Assembly (NCBI GenBank): GCA_016794625.1
Contig: JAEUGY010000037.1
Span: forward strand, 124,001-188,000
Source: Opitutaceae bacterium
Lineage (GTDB): Bacteria > Verrucomicrobiota > Verrucomicrobiia > Opitutales > Opitutaceae
Direction of reading: 5' to 3'
DNA: 64,000 nucleotides
This document shows, piece by piece, positions 9,119-16,389 of this stretch. Below the pieces are notes generated by a model. It did not search any database, was not told the DNA's origin, and worked only from the letters and a program-made list of their open reading frames with translations. The position numbers and the translations under genes were made by a program. The first letter of the stretch is position 1. Each line of letters opens with the position of its first letter.

Positions 9119-9255
9119 GTGGCGACGGCGACGGAGAATCGCGATCTCCCAATGCTCCTTTCTCCGATGGAGGCGGGGTCGCTGACCCATCGACGTTAAG
9201 ATTAGCAGCCCGTGGAGCCCTTAGGCCGACTGACGATACGCCGGTTTGGCTCGGG

Positions 9256-9363
9256 TGGAGGGCGTCGCTCCGTCGACGCCGGGGGACGAACCCCGCAACC
9301 CTGCGACCGTACGCTCTCGGTGAACGCAACGCGCAACCGGCGTCGACGGAGCGACGCCCTCCA
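9256..9363. repeat. Family A palindromic repeat pair, copy 1
   Basis: Two 25-base arms (9256-9280 and 9339-9363) are perfect reverse complements. Each arm is itself a hairpin (GGCGTCG pairs with CGACGCC). The spacer is 58 bases. The same arms recur at 14424, 24131, 38060 and 59495. The rest of the 9119-9646 intergenic stretch holds a second hairpin at 9484-9508 and no recognisable gene. Confidence 0.9.
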
Positions 9364-9483
9364 TCTATCCATCCTACGATCATCGAAGGGGTCGTTACCT
9401 CGTTGTTTTTCAAACGGAACGCGTATGAGTTGCCGACCCCGGCGGTTCGGCGGCTTTGCGTGCAAACCGGGGTTTGTCGATGC

Positions 9484-9508
9484 GAAACCGCCCCGAAAAG
9501 GCGGTTTC
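9484..9508 (+). terminator. Hairpin downstream of flhA, possible terminator
   Basis: GAAACCGCC (9484-9492) pairs with GGCGGTTTC (9500-9508) around a 7-base loop. The T run (9524-9529) comes about 15 bases later, so intrinsic termination is only plausible. It lies between flhA and the flhF promoter. Confidence 0.4.
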
Positions 9509-9646
9509 CGACGTTTCTAAGACTTTTTTAGCGAGTGGGATAGGCCCTGGATCGTACCGTGTGTGACAATTCCGATTCAGTGCGCTCGGACCCGTCCGAT
9601 TGACTCCTTATCGCGAAGGAAAGGGGAAACGGCATCCCGGTGGGAT

Positions 9647-9673
9647 TTGCCGACCTTTCGGCAATTTCTGCCG
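9647..9673. promoter_or_regulatory. Overlapping activator-site palindromes upstream of flhF
   Basis: Two perfect inverted repeats share a half site: TTGCCG-N6-CGGCAA (9647-9664) and CGGCA-ATTTC-TGCCG (9659-9673). The second is nearly identical to one upstream of flgF (CGGCA-ATTCC-TGCCG). It lies about 105 bases upstream of the sigma-54 element, as expected for an NtrC/FleQ/FlbD-type activator. Confidence 0.55.
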
Positions 9674-9778
9674 CGAAAACGATCGCCGGGTGGAGTGATC
9701 GTAAAAATGCAGAGGCTTCGGCAAAATTGATGACGGAATTAGCTGTAATTCAATAGTTAATAGATCTGTCGGAATTCT

Positions 9779-9794
9779 TGGCACAAATGAAGCA
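9779..9794 (+). promoter_or_regulatory. Sigma-54 promoter of flhF operon
   Basis: TGGCAC-AAATG-AAGCA has GG at 9780-9781 and GC at 9792-9793 with correct spacing. The predicted transcription start is near 9805, about 5 bases before the flhF ATG. Confidence 0.72.
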
Positions 9795-9809
9795 ATAGGG
9801 GAGGTGACC

Positions 9810-10970
9810 ATGTCGACCCTGGCTTCCTCCTCCCTCTCCACCGGCAGTTCCTCCCCCGCGATTTACAAGCTGGTGGTGCGTTCGGCCGAGGAAGCGGTGG
9901 AGACGATTCGCACTCAGTTGGGCGAAAATGCCAAAGTCCTTTCTGTCCGTCAGTTACCCGGTCAGGGCCTCGCGGGATTGTTTCGCCGTCCGCGCCTTGA
10001 AGTCATCGCGCAGATTGGCGGAGACGCGCCCGTTCCGGAGATGACCTCCTCGCGGTCAACGGTTCTGGGAACCTCCACGGAAGAAGCGTCCCCCCGAGAA
10101 GTGGCGGCTCCGGTTACGTTGGAGCGCGCACCGGCCACTGATCGAGCCTATGGGGTGGCCTCGAATGAAGCCCGGACGGGCTCGCGAACCTCGAACGCTC
10201 GCGTGGAGTCGTCTTCGCGCCTGCCCGACCTGCTTCGGCGCTCGGGCTTTTCGGAGACCATGCTGGCCCGTCTTCAGGCCACGCCGAGTTTTTCTTCCCC
10301 CGTCGATCTGCCCCTGCACCGCGCGCTCGCGGACTTCAGCCAGGCGCTCCGCACGACCACGGCCGCACATCCGGCGCGACGCCTCCCCTCGCGGGTGGCC
10401 TTCCTCGGACCCGCGGGTTCTGGACGCACCACCGCGCTGTGCAAGTGGCTCGCCCGAAGTGTGTTCACCCGGTCCCTCACCGGTCGTGTGATCAAGGCAG
10501 AGTTTGACCGACCCAATCCGGCCGAGGGGCTCGCGGTGTTCTGCGAAGCGCTGGGTCTCACCCTCGAGCACTACCTTCCCGGTGATGGTTCCGCCCCGGC
10601 CATCGGCATGGGTGACGCCTCCCGGTTTGTTTATGTCGACCTGCCGGGACTTTCTCTGCGCAAGCCGACGGACAACGACGCGCTCACGCGATTCCTGGCA
10701 ACCGAGAAGATCGACGGTCGCGTGCTCGTGCTCAACGCCGTGTACGATCTGCCGACGCTGCGGGCTGCGTATTCAGCGGGACGTGACATGGGGGCCACGC
10801 ATCTGGTCTTCACCCATCTCGATGAACTCAATCACTGGGGCAAGCTCTGGGACTTTCTCATCGATGGTGAGCTGACGCCGCTCTTTCTCGCGACCGGTCC
10901 GAGCCTGACGGGCGATCTGGAGGAAGACGCGCTGGGTGCGGTGCTGCGCAAGACGCTTCCGGGTTCCTGA
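9810..10970 (+). CDS. flhF: FlhF-like SRP-family GTPase with altered P-loop
   Basis: FlhF controls placement and number of polar flagella. The 386-aa product has an N-terminal basic/linker part (YKLVVRSAEEAVETIRTQLG is typical of FlhF starts) and a C-terminal SRP-GTPase-like domain. The P-loop reads GPAGSGRTT (residues 200-208): the invariant Lys is Arg206 (codon CGC, 10425-10427). Other G motifs are also drifted: DLPG instead of DTAG, and THLDE instead of TKLDE. The ATG at 9810 has better spacing to AGGGGAGG than the GTG at 9804. GTP binding may be weak or lost. Confidence 0.8.
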   Translation: MSTLASSSLSTGSSSPAIYKLVVRSAEEAVETIRTQLGENAKVLSVRQLPGQGLAGLFRRPRLEVIAQIGGDAPVPEMTSSRSTVLGTSTEEASPREVAAPVTLERAPATDRAYGVASNEARTGSRTSNARVESSSRLPDLLRRSGFSETMLARLQATPSFSSPVDLPLHRALADFSQALRTTTAAHPARRLPSRVAFLGPAGSGRTTALCKWLARSVFTRSLTGRVIKAEFDRPNPAEGLAVFCEALGLTLEHYLPGDGSAPAIGMGDASRFVYVDLPGLSLRKPTDNDALTRFLATEKIDGRVLVLNAVYDLPTLRAAYSAGRDMGATHLVFTHLDELNHWGKLWDFLIDGELTPLFLATGPSLTGDLEEDALGAVLRKTLPGS

Positions 10971-10984
10971 ACCGAATTGATCCC

Positions 10985-11281
10985 ATGAAATTCGCCTTTC
11001 TTGTCGGAGGATTCACCGGGTTCGCCCTCGTCACCGTCGCCGGCTTCACCGCCGGTCGCGCCGCCGACCTCGTTTTGCGTGATGCCGCCCTTGGCTGCCT
11101 GGCGGGCGCGCTGCTCTTTCGCTGGTTCTGGTCCGTGGTGATCCGCGCCTTCACCGAGACCATGACCCTGAAGCGGGTCGCCGCTGAAGCCGAGGAGGAG
11201 GCCCAGGCCGCGGCCAAGGCCATTCCAGTCGGCCCCGCCGCCACCCCCGCCGCCGCCGTCCCGGCGGGCCGCTCCCGTTGA
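10985..11281 (+). CDS. Small two-helix membrane protein between flhF and fliA
   Basis: This 98-aa product was not recognised. It has two hydrophobic segments (about residues 3-22 and 34-52), then a charged helix (MTLKRVAAEAEEEAQAAAKA) and an Ala/Pro tail. It starts 14 bases after flhF and ends 53 bases before fliA, so it is almost certainly co-transcribed. The slot after flhF often holds the MinD-like flhG/fleN, but this protein has no P-loop and is not that ATPase. Confidence 0.7.
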   Translation: MKFAFLVGGFTGFALVTVAGFTAGRAADLVLRDAALGCLAGALLFRWFWSVVIRAFTETMTLKRVAAEAEEEAQAAAKAIPVGPAATPAAAVPAGRSR

Positions 11282-11334
11282 TTTTTAATCCGTCCTGACC
11301 GCTCCACACACACTCGTCCTCAACGTACGCCACC

Positions 11335-12126
11335 ATGAAACAACACGCAGCCGTCGCCTATGCCCAGCCTGCCGCCGCCGCCAACGCCTGGCGCGCCTAT
11401 CAGACCTCCAGTGGGGCCGTCGATGAAAAGGAACTGATCGAGCGTTACCTTCCCCTCGTCCGCAATGTGGTGGATCGCATCAAGATCAACCTGCCGGCGC
11501 ATGTGGATGTGGATGACCTTTACAGTGTGGGAGTGACCGGACTGATCGCCGCCGTGCGGAAATACGATCCCGAGCAGGGCCACACGTTTGCGGGCTACGC
11601 GAGCATGCGTATCCGCGGAGCCGTACTCGATGAATTGCGCCGCCTCGACTGGTGTCCGCGCCGGGCCCGGGCCAAGGCGAAGAAGTTGAAGGAGTCGATC
11701 AATGAACTGGAGCAGAAGCTGGGTCGGGCGGCGAGCGAGGAGGAAGTGCGCGCCCATCTCGGTCTGACTCCAAAAGAGTACGCCAAGTGGATGGAGGAGG
11801 CCCGTCCGGTCTGCTTTGTCGCCATCGATCAGACGACGGAGAACGAGGACAGCGATGGCACGTCGTTGCACGAATTGATCGCGGACGAAGGTGATGTCTC
11901 GGTGCGAGACCGCATGGAGAAGGACGAACTTATGCAGCTCATGGCCCAACGAATTTCCGAATTGCCCGAGATTCCGAAGAAGATTCTCGCGATGTACTAC
12001 CATCAGAACATGCGCCTGGCCGAAATCGCCGCCGTCTTCAATTTGACCGAGTCCCGGATCTGCCAGATCCACGCCCAGACGGTGCTCGGCCTTCGCGCCT
12101 ACCTGAAGCGGGTGCGCGAGAAGTGA
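11335..12126 (+). CDS. fliA: Flagellar sigma factor FliA (sigma-28)
   Basis: RNA polymerase sigma factor for late flagellar and motility genes. The 263-aa product has sigma region 2 (LIERYLPLVRNVVDRIKINL, DDLYSVGVTGLIAAVRKYDP, FAGYASMRIRGAVLDELRR), region 3 (INELEQKLGRAASEEEVRAH) and region 4 (AMYYHQNMRLAEIAAVFNLT, ESRICQIHAQTVLGLRAYLK), the standard FliA/WhiG layout. A matching sigma-28 promoter lies just before motA. No anti-sigma FlgM was found in the window. Confidence 0.95.
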   Translation: MKQHAAVAYAQPAAAANAWRAYQTSSGAVDEKELIERYLPLVRNVVDRIKINLPAHVDVDDLYSVGVTGLIAAVRKYDPEQGHTFAGYASMRIRGAVLDELRRLDWCPRRARAKAKKLKESINELEQKLGRAASEEEVRAHLGLTPKEYAKWMEEARPVCFVAIDQTTENEDSDGTSLHELIADEGDVSVRDRMEKDELMQLMAQRISELPEIPKKILAMYYHQNMRLAEIAAVFNLTESRICQIHAQTVLGLRAYLKRVREK

Positions 12127-12352
12127 GCGGATCACACGTCCGCCCAGCCCGGAAGCGTCCGAGCCCGACCCCAACCCTTTTCTTGAATCTACCGCGATTC
12201 GCGGCTGCGTTCCGGCCGGTATCGGCCCTGGAAGCCCCGTTGCACGGATCCGAACCTGTCGGGTCCGGCCTGCTCCGCTGTGGGTGCGCCGACCGGGTAG
12301 ATCTCCCCGGCCCGCGGTTCGAGCCGGGACCGTCGTCCTCGACCGGTAGCGC

Positions 12353-12380
12353 TAAAGAGTATCCCCCAGCGGGCCGTTAG
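12353..12380 (+). promoter_or_regulatory. Sigma-28 (FliA) type promoter of motAB
   Basis: TAAA (12353-12356), 16-base spacer, GCCGTTAG (12373-12380; 6 of 8 to GCCGATAA). The spacer is one base longer than the enterobacterial optimum. It ends 14 bases before the motA ATG. The remainder of 12127-12352 shows only a short hairpin near 12247-12269. Confidence 0.6.
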
Positions 12381-12394
12381 TCCTCCTCAGAGAT

Positions 12395-13258
12395 ATGTTC
12401 ATCCTCATCGGAGCTTTTATCGTCATCGCGTCCACGCTTGGCGGTTTCATGATCGCCGGCGGCAATCCGGTCCTCCTGCTGCACGTCTCCGAATTCGTGG
12501 TCATTCTCGGTGTGGCGCTCGGGGTGCTGGTCATCGCCAGCCCGCCCCACATGATGAAGGAGATCATCCACAAGACCCAGCTTGCCGCGTTCGGCAAAGG
12601 GGTGGGCAAAGCGGAGTACTTTGATCTGCTGAAGATGCTTTACGAAATCTTCATGGTCGGTCGGCGCAATGGCCTGATCGCCCTCGAAGAACACGTCATG
12701 AATCCGGGCCAAAGTTCCATTTTTAACAAATACCCGGGCTTCACCGCGCACAAGGAGCGCATGGAATTCTTGATCAACGGCATGAAGCCGGTGATCGACG
12801 GGAAGATCAAACCCGACCAGCTGGAAGAGCTGATGTCCGCCGAACTGCACGCCAAGTCGGAGGAAAACGATCATCCGGTGCACCTGCTGGGACTGGTGGG
12901 TGACTCGCTCCCCGCCATCGGCATTGTCGCGGCGGTGCTCGGCATCATCAATACCATGAGCGCCATCGCCGAGGGTCCCGAGGCGGTGGGTGAGAAGGTG
13001 GCTGCCGCCCTCACCGGCACGCTGCTCGGCATCTTCGTCGCCTACGGCTTTGTCAACCCACTGGCCAATCGTATCAAGTTGATGAATCAAACCGACGCCC
13101 AGTACTTGAAGTGCGTACTGATCGCGGTCGCCAGTTTCGCGAAGGGCCTGGCGCCCCTGACCTCGGTCGAAATCGCCCGCCGCTCACTCGACAGCTCGGT
13201 GCAGCCGGGCGGCGAGGAACTCGAAACCGCCTTGAAGGGCATGCCCGCCGGACGTTAG
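12395..13258 (+). CDS. motA: Flagellar stator protein MotA
   Basis: Inner-membrane stator subunit that couples ion flow to rotation. The 287-aa product has four hydrophobic segments, two near the N-terminus (IGAFIVIASTLGGFMIAGG; FVVILGVALGVLVIAS) and two after the cytoplasmic loop (LPAIGIVAAVLGIINTM; ALTGTLLGIFVAYGFVNPL). The conserved charged loop (MYEIFMVGRRNGLIALEEH-like region) is present. It resembles the longer enterobacterial-type MotA. motB follows 27 bases later. Confidence 0.94.
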   Translation: MFILIGAFIVIASTLGGFMIAGGNPVLLLHVSEFVVILGVALGVLVIASPPHMMKEIIHKTQLAAFGKGVGKAEYFDLLKMLYEIFMVGRRNGLIALEEHVMNPGQSSIFNKYPGFTAHKERMEFLINGMKPVIDGKIKPDQLEELMSAELHAKSEENDHPVHLLGLVGDSLPAIGIVAAVLGIINTMSAIAEGPEAVGEKVAAALTGTLLGIFVAYGFVNPLANRIKLMNQTDAQYLKCVLIAVASFAKGLAPLTSVEIARRSLDSSVQPGGEELETALKGMPAGR

Positions 13259-13285
13259 TCCGTCTGCACCCGCACCCCCGCCACC

Positions 13286-14131
13286 ATGTCCAAAGGAGGA
13301 GGAGCCTGGAAGGTCGCCTACGCGGACTTTGTCACCGCGATGATGGCGCTGTTCATGGTGCTGTGGATCTCGTCCCAGGACAAGGAGGTCCTCATCGCCA
13401 CCTCCCGCTACTTCCAGCAGCCGTTCAACTCTCCGCTGAACGCGAGCGCCGGCATTCTCAATCTGGACGGGAAACAGATCTCAGAGTCTTCGTCGCGACC
13501 CAAGAGTCGGGATGAAAAGGGCGAGGGGGGTCGTCCCACCTCCGACGCCAAGGAAATCGACCTTCAGTTCCTCAACTCGATTGCCAAGGACTTTTACCGG
13601 CTGTTGCACATGGACGAGGATCTGGAGGACCGGCCGATCGACATTCAGGTGACGAGCGACGGCATGCGGATCACCTTGTTCGACCGGCCGAAGCAGCCGC
13701 TCTTCGAGGGCAACACGGCTGAATTCACGGAATGGGGACGTTTCATCGTGCAAAGTCTGGCTTGGATGATCGACCGCAACCGGTTTCAGGTCGTGATTGA
13801 AGGGCACACGCGCTCGGGACTTGAAATGCCCGATGAAGCCTATTCGACCTGGGAATTGTCGACCGACCGGGCGAATGCCGCGCGTCGCGCACTCACACAC
13901 TATGCCGTGGATCCCAAGCTGATCAACCGGGTCACGGGTTACTCGGACACGCGGACCCTGCCTTTGGAGCCTCCGGAATCGGATTCGAACCAGCGGGTCA
14001 CCCTCAGTCTTTCCTTGGTGCAACGAGGTGCCGACCGCAAATCGTCGGCTCCGCCCCCGACACCGGCGTCGAAACCGCCGCCGGCGGGTCTGGCGCCGGC
14101 TCCGGTCGCCACCGTCGCTCCCAAACACTAG
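13286..14131 (+). CDS. motB: Flagellar stator protein MotB
   Basis: Stator subunit that anchors to peptidoglycan. The ion-carrying Asp is visible in the single membrane helix (KVAYADFVTAMMALFMVLWI, about residues 8-27). A C-terminal OmpA/MotB peptidoglycan-binding domain follows (FQVVIEGHTRSG, LSTDRANAARRAL, RVTGYSDTR), then a Pro/Ala-rich tail. At 281 aa the length is normal. The gene is preceded directly by motA and followed after one base by a small Cys/His protein. Confidence 0.94.
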   Translation: MSKGGGAWKVAYADFVTAMMALFMVLWISSQDKEVLIATSRYFQQPFNSPLNASAGILNLDGKQISESSSRPKSRDEKGEGGRPTSDAKEIDLQFLNSIAKDFYRLLHMDEDLEDRPIDIQVTSDGMRITLFDRPKQPLFEGNTAEFTEWGRFIVQSLAWMIDRNRFQVVIEGHTRSGLEMPDEAYSTWELSTDRANAARRALTHYAVDPKLINRVTGYSDTRTLPLEPPESDSNQRVTLSLSLVQRGADRKSSAPPPTPASKPPPAGLAPAPVATVAPKH

Positions 14132-14132
14132 C

Positions 14133-14378
14133 ATGAAGCCTTTCCTTGCCGGCCGTCCCTCACTGCAGGGTGCCTCGCTCAAGTCCTCCGCCACCGCGTT
14201 GGACTCCGCCTCCGCCCTGCCTCAGGTGGGCGGAAGCGGGCACGCCCACGGTCACGGGCGCGGGGCGGGTCCGTCGGTCGAATGTATCAAGCAGGGCGAT
14301 AAAGTGGTCCGGTTGGTCATCACCTGCACCTGCGGCGAGAAGATCGAGCTGGAGTGTCTCTACCCGGCCGGGGGGTGA
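14133..14378 (+). CDS. Small Cys/His protein at the end of the mot operon
   Basis: This 81-aa product is not assigned to a known family. The first half is low-complexity, with a His-containing stretch (GSGHAHGHGRGAG, about residues 34-46). The second half is compact and contains Cys at VECIKQ, TCTCGEKIELEC and a final LYPAGG. The C-x-C and downstream Cys suggest metal binding, but this is inference. The ATG lies one base after the motB stop, so it is very probably co-translated. Confidence 0.68.
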   Translation: MKPFLAGRPSLQGASLKSSATALDSASALPQVGGSGHAHGHGRGAGPSVECIKQGDKVVRLVITCTCGEKIELECLYPAGG

Positions 14379-14423
14379 TCCTTCCGAGGTTTGTCGCACG
14401 TCCAGGCTGCGGCTTTGCTTCGG

Positions 14424-14530
14424 TGGAGGGCGCCGCTCCGTCGGCGCCGGTTGCGCGGAGCGTTTCCTCAAACGATCGGGCGTGGTGGTTCGGCATCCGT
14501 CCTCCGGCGTCGACGGAGCGACGCCCTCCA
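14424..14530. repeat. Family A palindromic repeat pair, copy 2
   Basis: The arms lie at 14424-14448 and 14506-14530. The left arm has the GGCGCCG variant, the right arm the GTCGACG variant. The spacer (CGATCGGGCGTGGTGGTTCG within it) resembles that of the copy at 38060, showing that the spacer is conserved too. No gene is visible between 14379 and 14756. Confidence 0.9.
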
Positions 14531-14634
14531 CCTGAATCGGATCCAATCTGTCCGTACCTCTGCGTCCCTCCTAGTGACACGCGGGCGCAGCTCAAAGGAC
14601 CCTCCCTTCGGTCAGGCCGGCGTCGGATCGCCAG

Positions 14635-14674
14635 CGGCAATTCCTGCCGCGGACCGTTTCAGCAAAACTTGCCG
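14635..14674. promoter_or_regulatory. Tandem activator sites upstream of flgF
   Basis: CGGCA-ATTCC-TGCCG (14635-14649) is a perfect inverted repeat. CAGCA-AAACT-TGCCG (14660-14674) has one mismatch. The two sites are offset by 25 bases. They lie 50-90 bases upstream of the sigma-54 element. The first is nearly identical to the flhF upstream site. Confidence 0.58.
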
Positions 14675-14723
14675 GTACGGGTGGTGTATATGTAAGTATC
14701 TGTTCTGTTGCTAGTTCTGAAGC

Positions 14724-14739
14724 TGGCATCGCCATTGCT
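14724..14739 (+). promoter_or_regulatory. Sigma-54 promoter of the flgF-fliC cluster
   Basis: TGGCAT-CGCCA-TTGCT matches the -24/-12 consensus very closely, with GG at 14725-14726 and GC at 14737-14738. The predicted start (about 14750) leaves a leader of about 7 bases. It would place the AGGAGAGGG sequence (14741-14749) just outside the message. Confidence 0.82.
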
Positions 14740-14756
14740 TAGGAGAGGGACTCGCG

Positions 14757-15503
14757 ATGAACATTGGACTATACCAGAGCGCTGCATCCCTCTCCGCCTT
14801 GGAGCGCTGGCAGGATGCGGTCACCCAAAACATCACCTCGAGCCAGGTTTCCGGCTACAAGAAGCGCACGGTCAATTTTGCCGTTGCGACCAAGGGCGAG
14901 CTGCAGACGGACCCGAATGCGAAGATCGGGCAGGGGGGCGGCGAGGCCATGTATTTTCCCAAAGTGGGGTATGGGATCAGTTTCCAGCAGGGCGAAACCC
15001 AGCCCACGCGTCGCGATCTCGATGTGGCGCTGCAGGGTGACGGCTTTTTTGAAGTGCAGCTGGAGGATGGTCGCCGGGCCTACACGCGTGCGGGAGAGTT
15101 GCGGTTGCGGGCGGACCGTACCCTGGTGACATCGCACGACACCAAGATTCTGACCGAGGCGGGAGATCCGATCCAGCTGCTGCCCGGCAATGCGGCCATC
15201 GTCATCAATCCGGATGGCCGGGTCATTCAAGGCGGCACGACGGTGGGCAAACTGAGCGTCGTCAAGTTCGAGAACAACGCCCAGCTGGTGCCGCTGTCCG
15301 CCGGCGCCTTCATCAACAATGGTCCGGCGCCGACCCAGGTCGAGCGTCCCGAGGTGCTGCAGGGCTACCTGGAATCGAGCAACATCACGCCGCTCCGCGA
15401 GATGGTCGACCTCGTTAACATCGCCCGCGCCTACGAAGCCAACCAGAAGCTGATCCAGACCCGCGACCAGTCGCTGGGCAAGACGCTGGAAATGCTGGGC
15501 TGA
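14757..15503 (+). CDS. flgF: Flagellar proximal rod protein FlgF
   Basis: Rod component in the periplasm. The 248-aa product has the rod N-terminus (MNIGLYQSAASLSALERWQD), the central LDVALQGDGFFEVQ and YTRAGELRL motifs, and the C-terminal helix (ESSNITPLREMVDLVNIARA). Its short, non-consensus N-terminus and position directly before flgG support FlgF over FlgG. It is the first gene of a long, tightly spaced + strand cluster. Confidence 0.88.
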   Translation: MNIGLYQSAASLSALERWQDAVTQNITSSQVSGYKKRTVNFAVATKGELQTDPNAKIGQGGGEAMYFPKVGYGISFQQGETQPTRRDLDVALQGDGFFEVQLEDGRRAYTRAGELRLRADRTLVTSHDTKILTEAGDPIQLLPGNAAIVINPDGRVIQGGTTVGKLSVVKFENNAQLVPLSAGAFINNGPAPTQVERPEVLQGYLESSNITPLREMVDLVNIARAYEANQKLIQTRDQSLGKTLEMLG

Positions 15504-15566
15504 ACCCGGCCGTCACCGACTTTTCAAGACAACCTCCGCGCTTCTCCTTCCCAGGAATCCTAACTC

Positions 15567-16349
15567 ATGAACCTCTCGCTCTACAGCGCCGCCACCGGCA
15601 TGGAGGCCCAGCAGCTGAACCTCAACACGATCGCGAACAACCTGGCGAACGTGAACACGCCCGGCTTCAAGCGGAGCAAAATCGAGTTCCAGGATCTTCT
15701 CTATCAGCGTCCCCGTGGCGCCGGCGCCGAGAGCGGTGGCGGCAACCTCGTGCCGACGGGCGTCGAAGTGGGCAACGGTTCCCGCGTGGCCGCCACGTCC
15801 AAGGTGTTCACGCAGGGCCAGGTCAATGCCACGGGCGAAAAACTCGACGTCGCCATCCAGGGCGACGGTTTCTTCGAGGTGCAGCGGCCGGATGGGACGA
15901 TCGGATACACCCGCGACGGCTCGTTCAAACTTTCCCCGACCGGCACGGTGACGAACAATGACGGCATGCCGCTGCTGAGCGGATTCCAGCCGATCCCGCC
16001 GGGCGCCACGTCCGTGAACATTGCCGACAACGGTGAAGTCACGGTCCAGAGCGCGACGGGCAATCAGACGTTCCGTCTGACGCTGACGCGTTTTGCCAAT
16101 CCCTCCGGTCTGCGGAGCCTCGGTGGCAATCTCTATGAGGAAACCGCCGCCAGCGGCACGCCTGAACAGGGGCAGCCCGGTGAGCAGGGGTTTGGCAATA
16201 CCCTTCAGGGCTACATCGAGACCTCCAACGTCAATATTGTTGAAGAGATGGTGAACCTGATCGTCGCCCAACGCGCCTATGAGGTGAACAGCAAGTCCAT
16301 CCAGACCTCCGACGAAATGCTGCAGAGTGTCGCGCAAATGAAGCGCTGA
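15567..16349 (+). CDS. flgG: Flagellar distal rod protein FlgG
   Basis: Distal rod subunit, 260 aa, the usual length. It has the FlgG N-terminus (LYSAATGMEAQQLNLNTIAN, NLANVNTPGFKRSKIEFQDL, LYQ) and the strongly conserved C-terminus (GYIETSNVNIVEEMVNLIVA, QRAYEVNSKSIQTSDEML). It lies 63 bases after flgF. Confidence 0.95.
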   Translation: MNLSLYSAATGMEAQQLNLNTIANNLANVNTPGFKRSKIEFQDLLYQRPRGAGAESGGGNLVPTGVEVGNGSRVAATSKVFTQGQVNATGEKLDVAIQGDGFFEVQRPDGTIGYTRDGSFKLSPTGTVTNNDGMPLLSGFQPIPPGATSVNIADNGEVTVQSATGNQTFRLTLTRFANPSGLRSLGGNLYEETAASGTPEQGQPGEQGFGNTLQGYIETSNVNIVEEMVNLIVAQRAYEVNSKSIQTSDEMLQSVAQMKR

Positions 16350-16389
16350 GTCCTCCTTCGTCTCTCTCCTCCGTCCGTCCTTTTCCGCC

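Noticed and set aside
12229..12244. TGGAAG-CCCCG-TTGCA, sigma-54-like element upstream of motA
   Set aside because: The -24 part lacks the conserved C (TGGAAG), and it is about 150 bases from motA, unlike the other four. A sigma-28 element closer to motA explains the gene better.
12301..12340. tRNA-like GGTTCGAG sequence between fliA and motA
   Set aside because: The flanking bases cannot form a T stem and no acceptor, D or anticodon arms are present.
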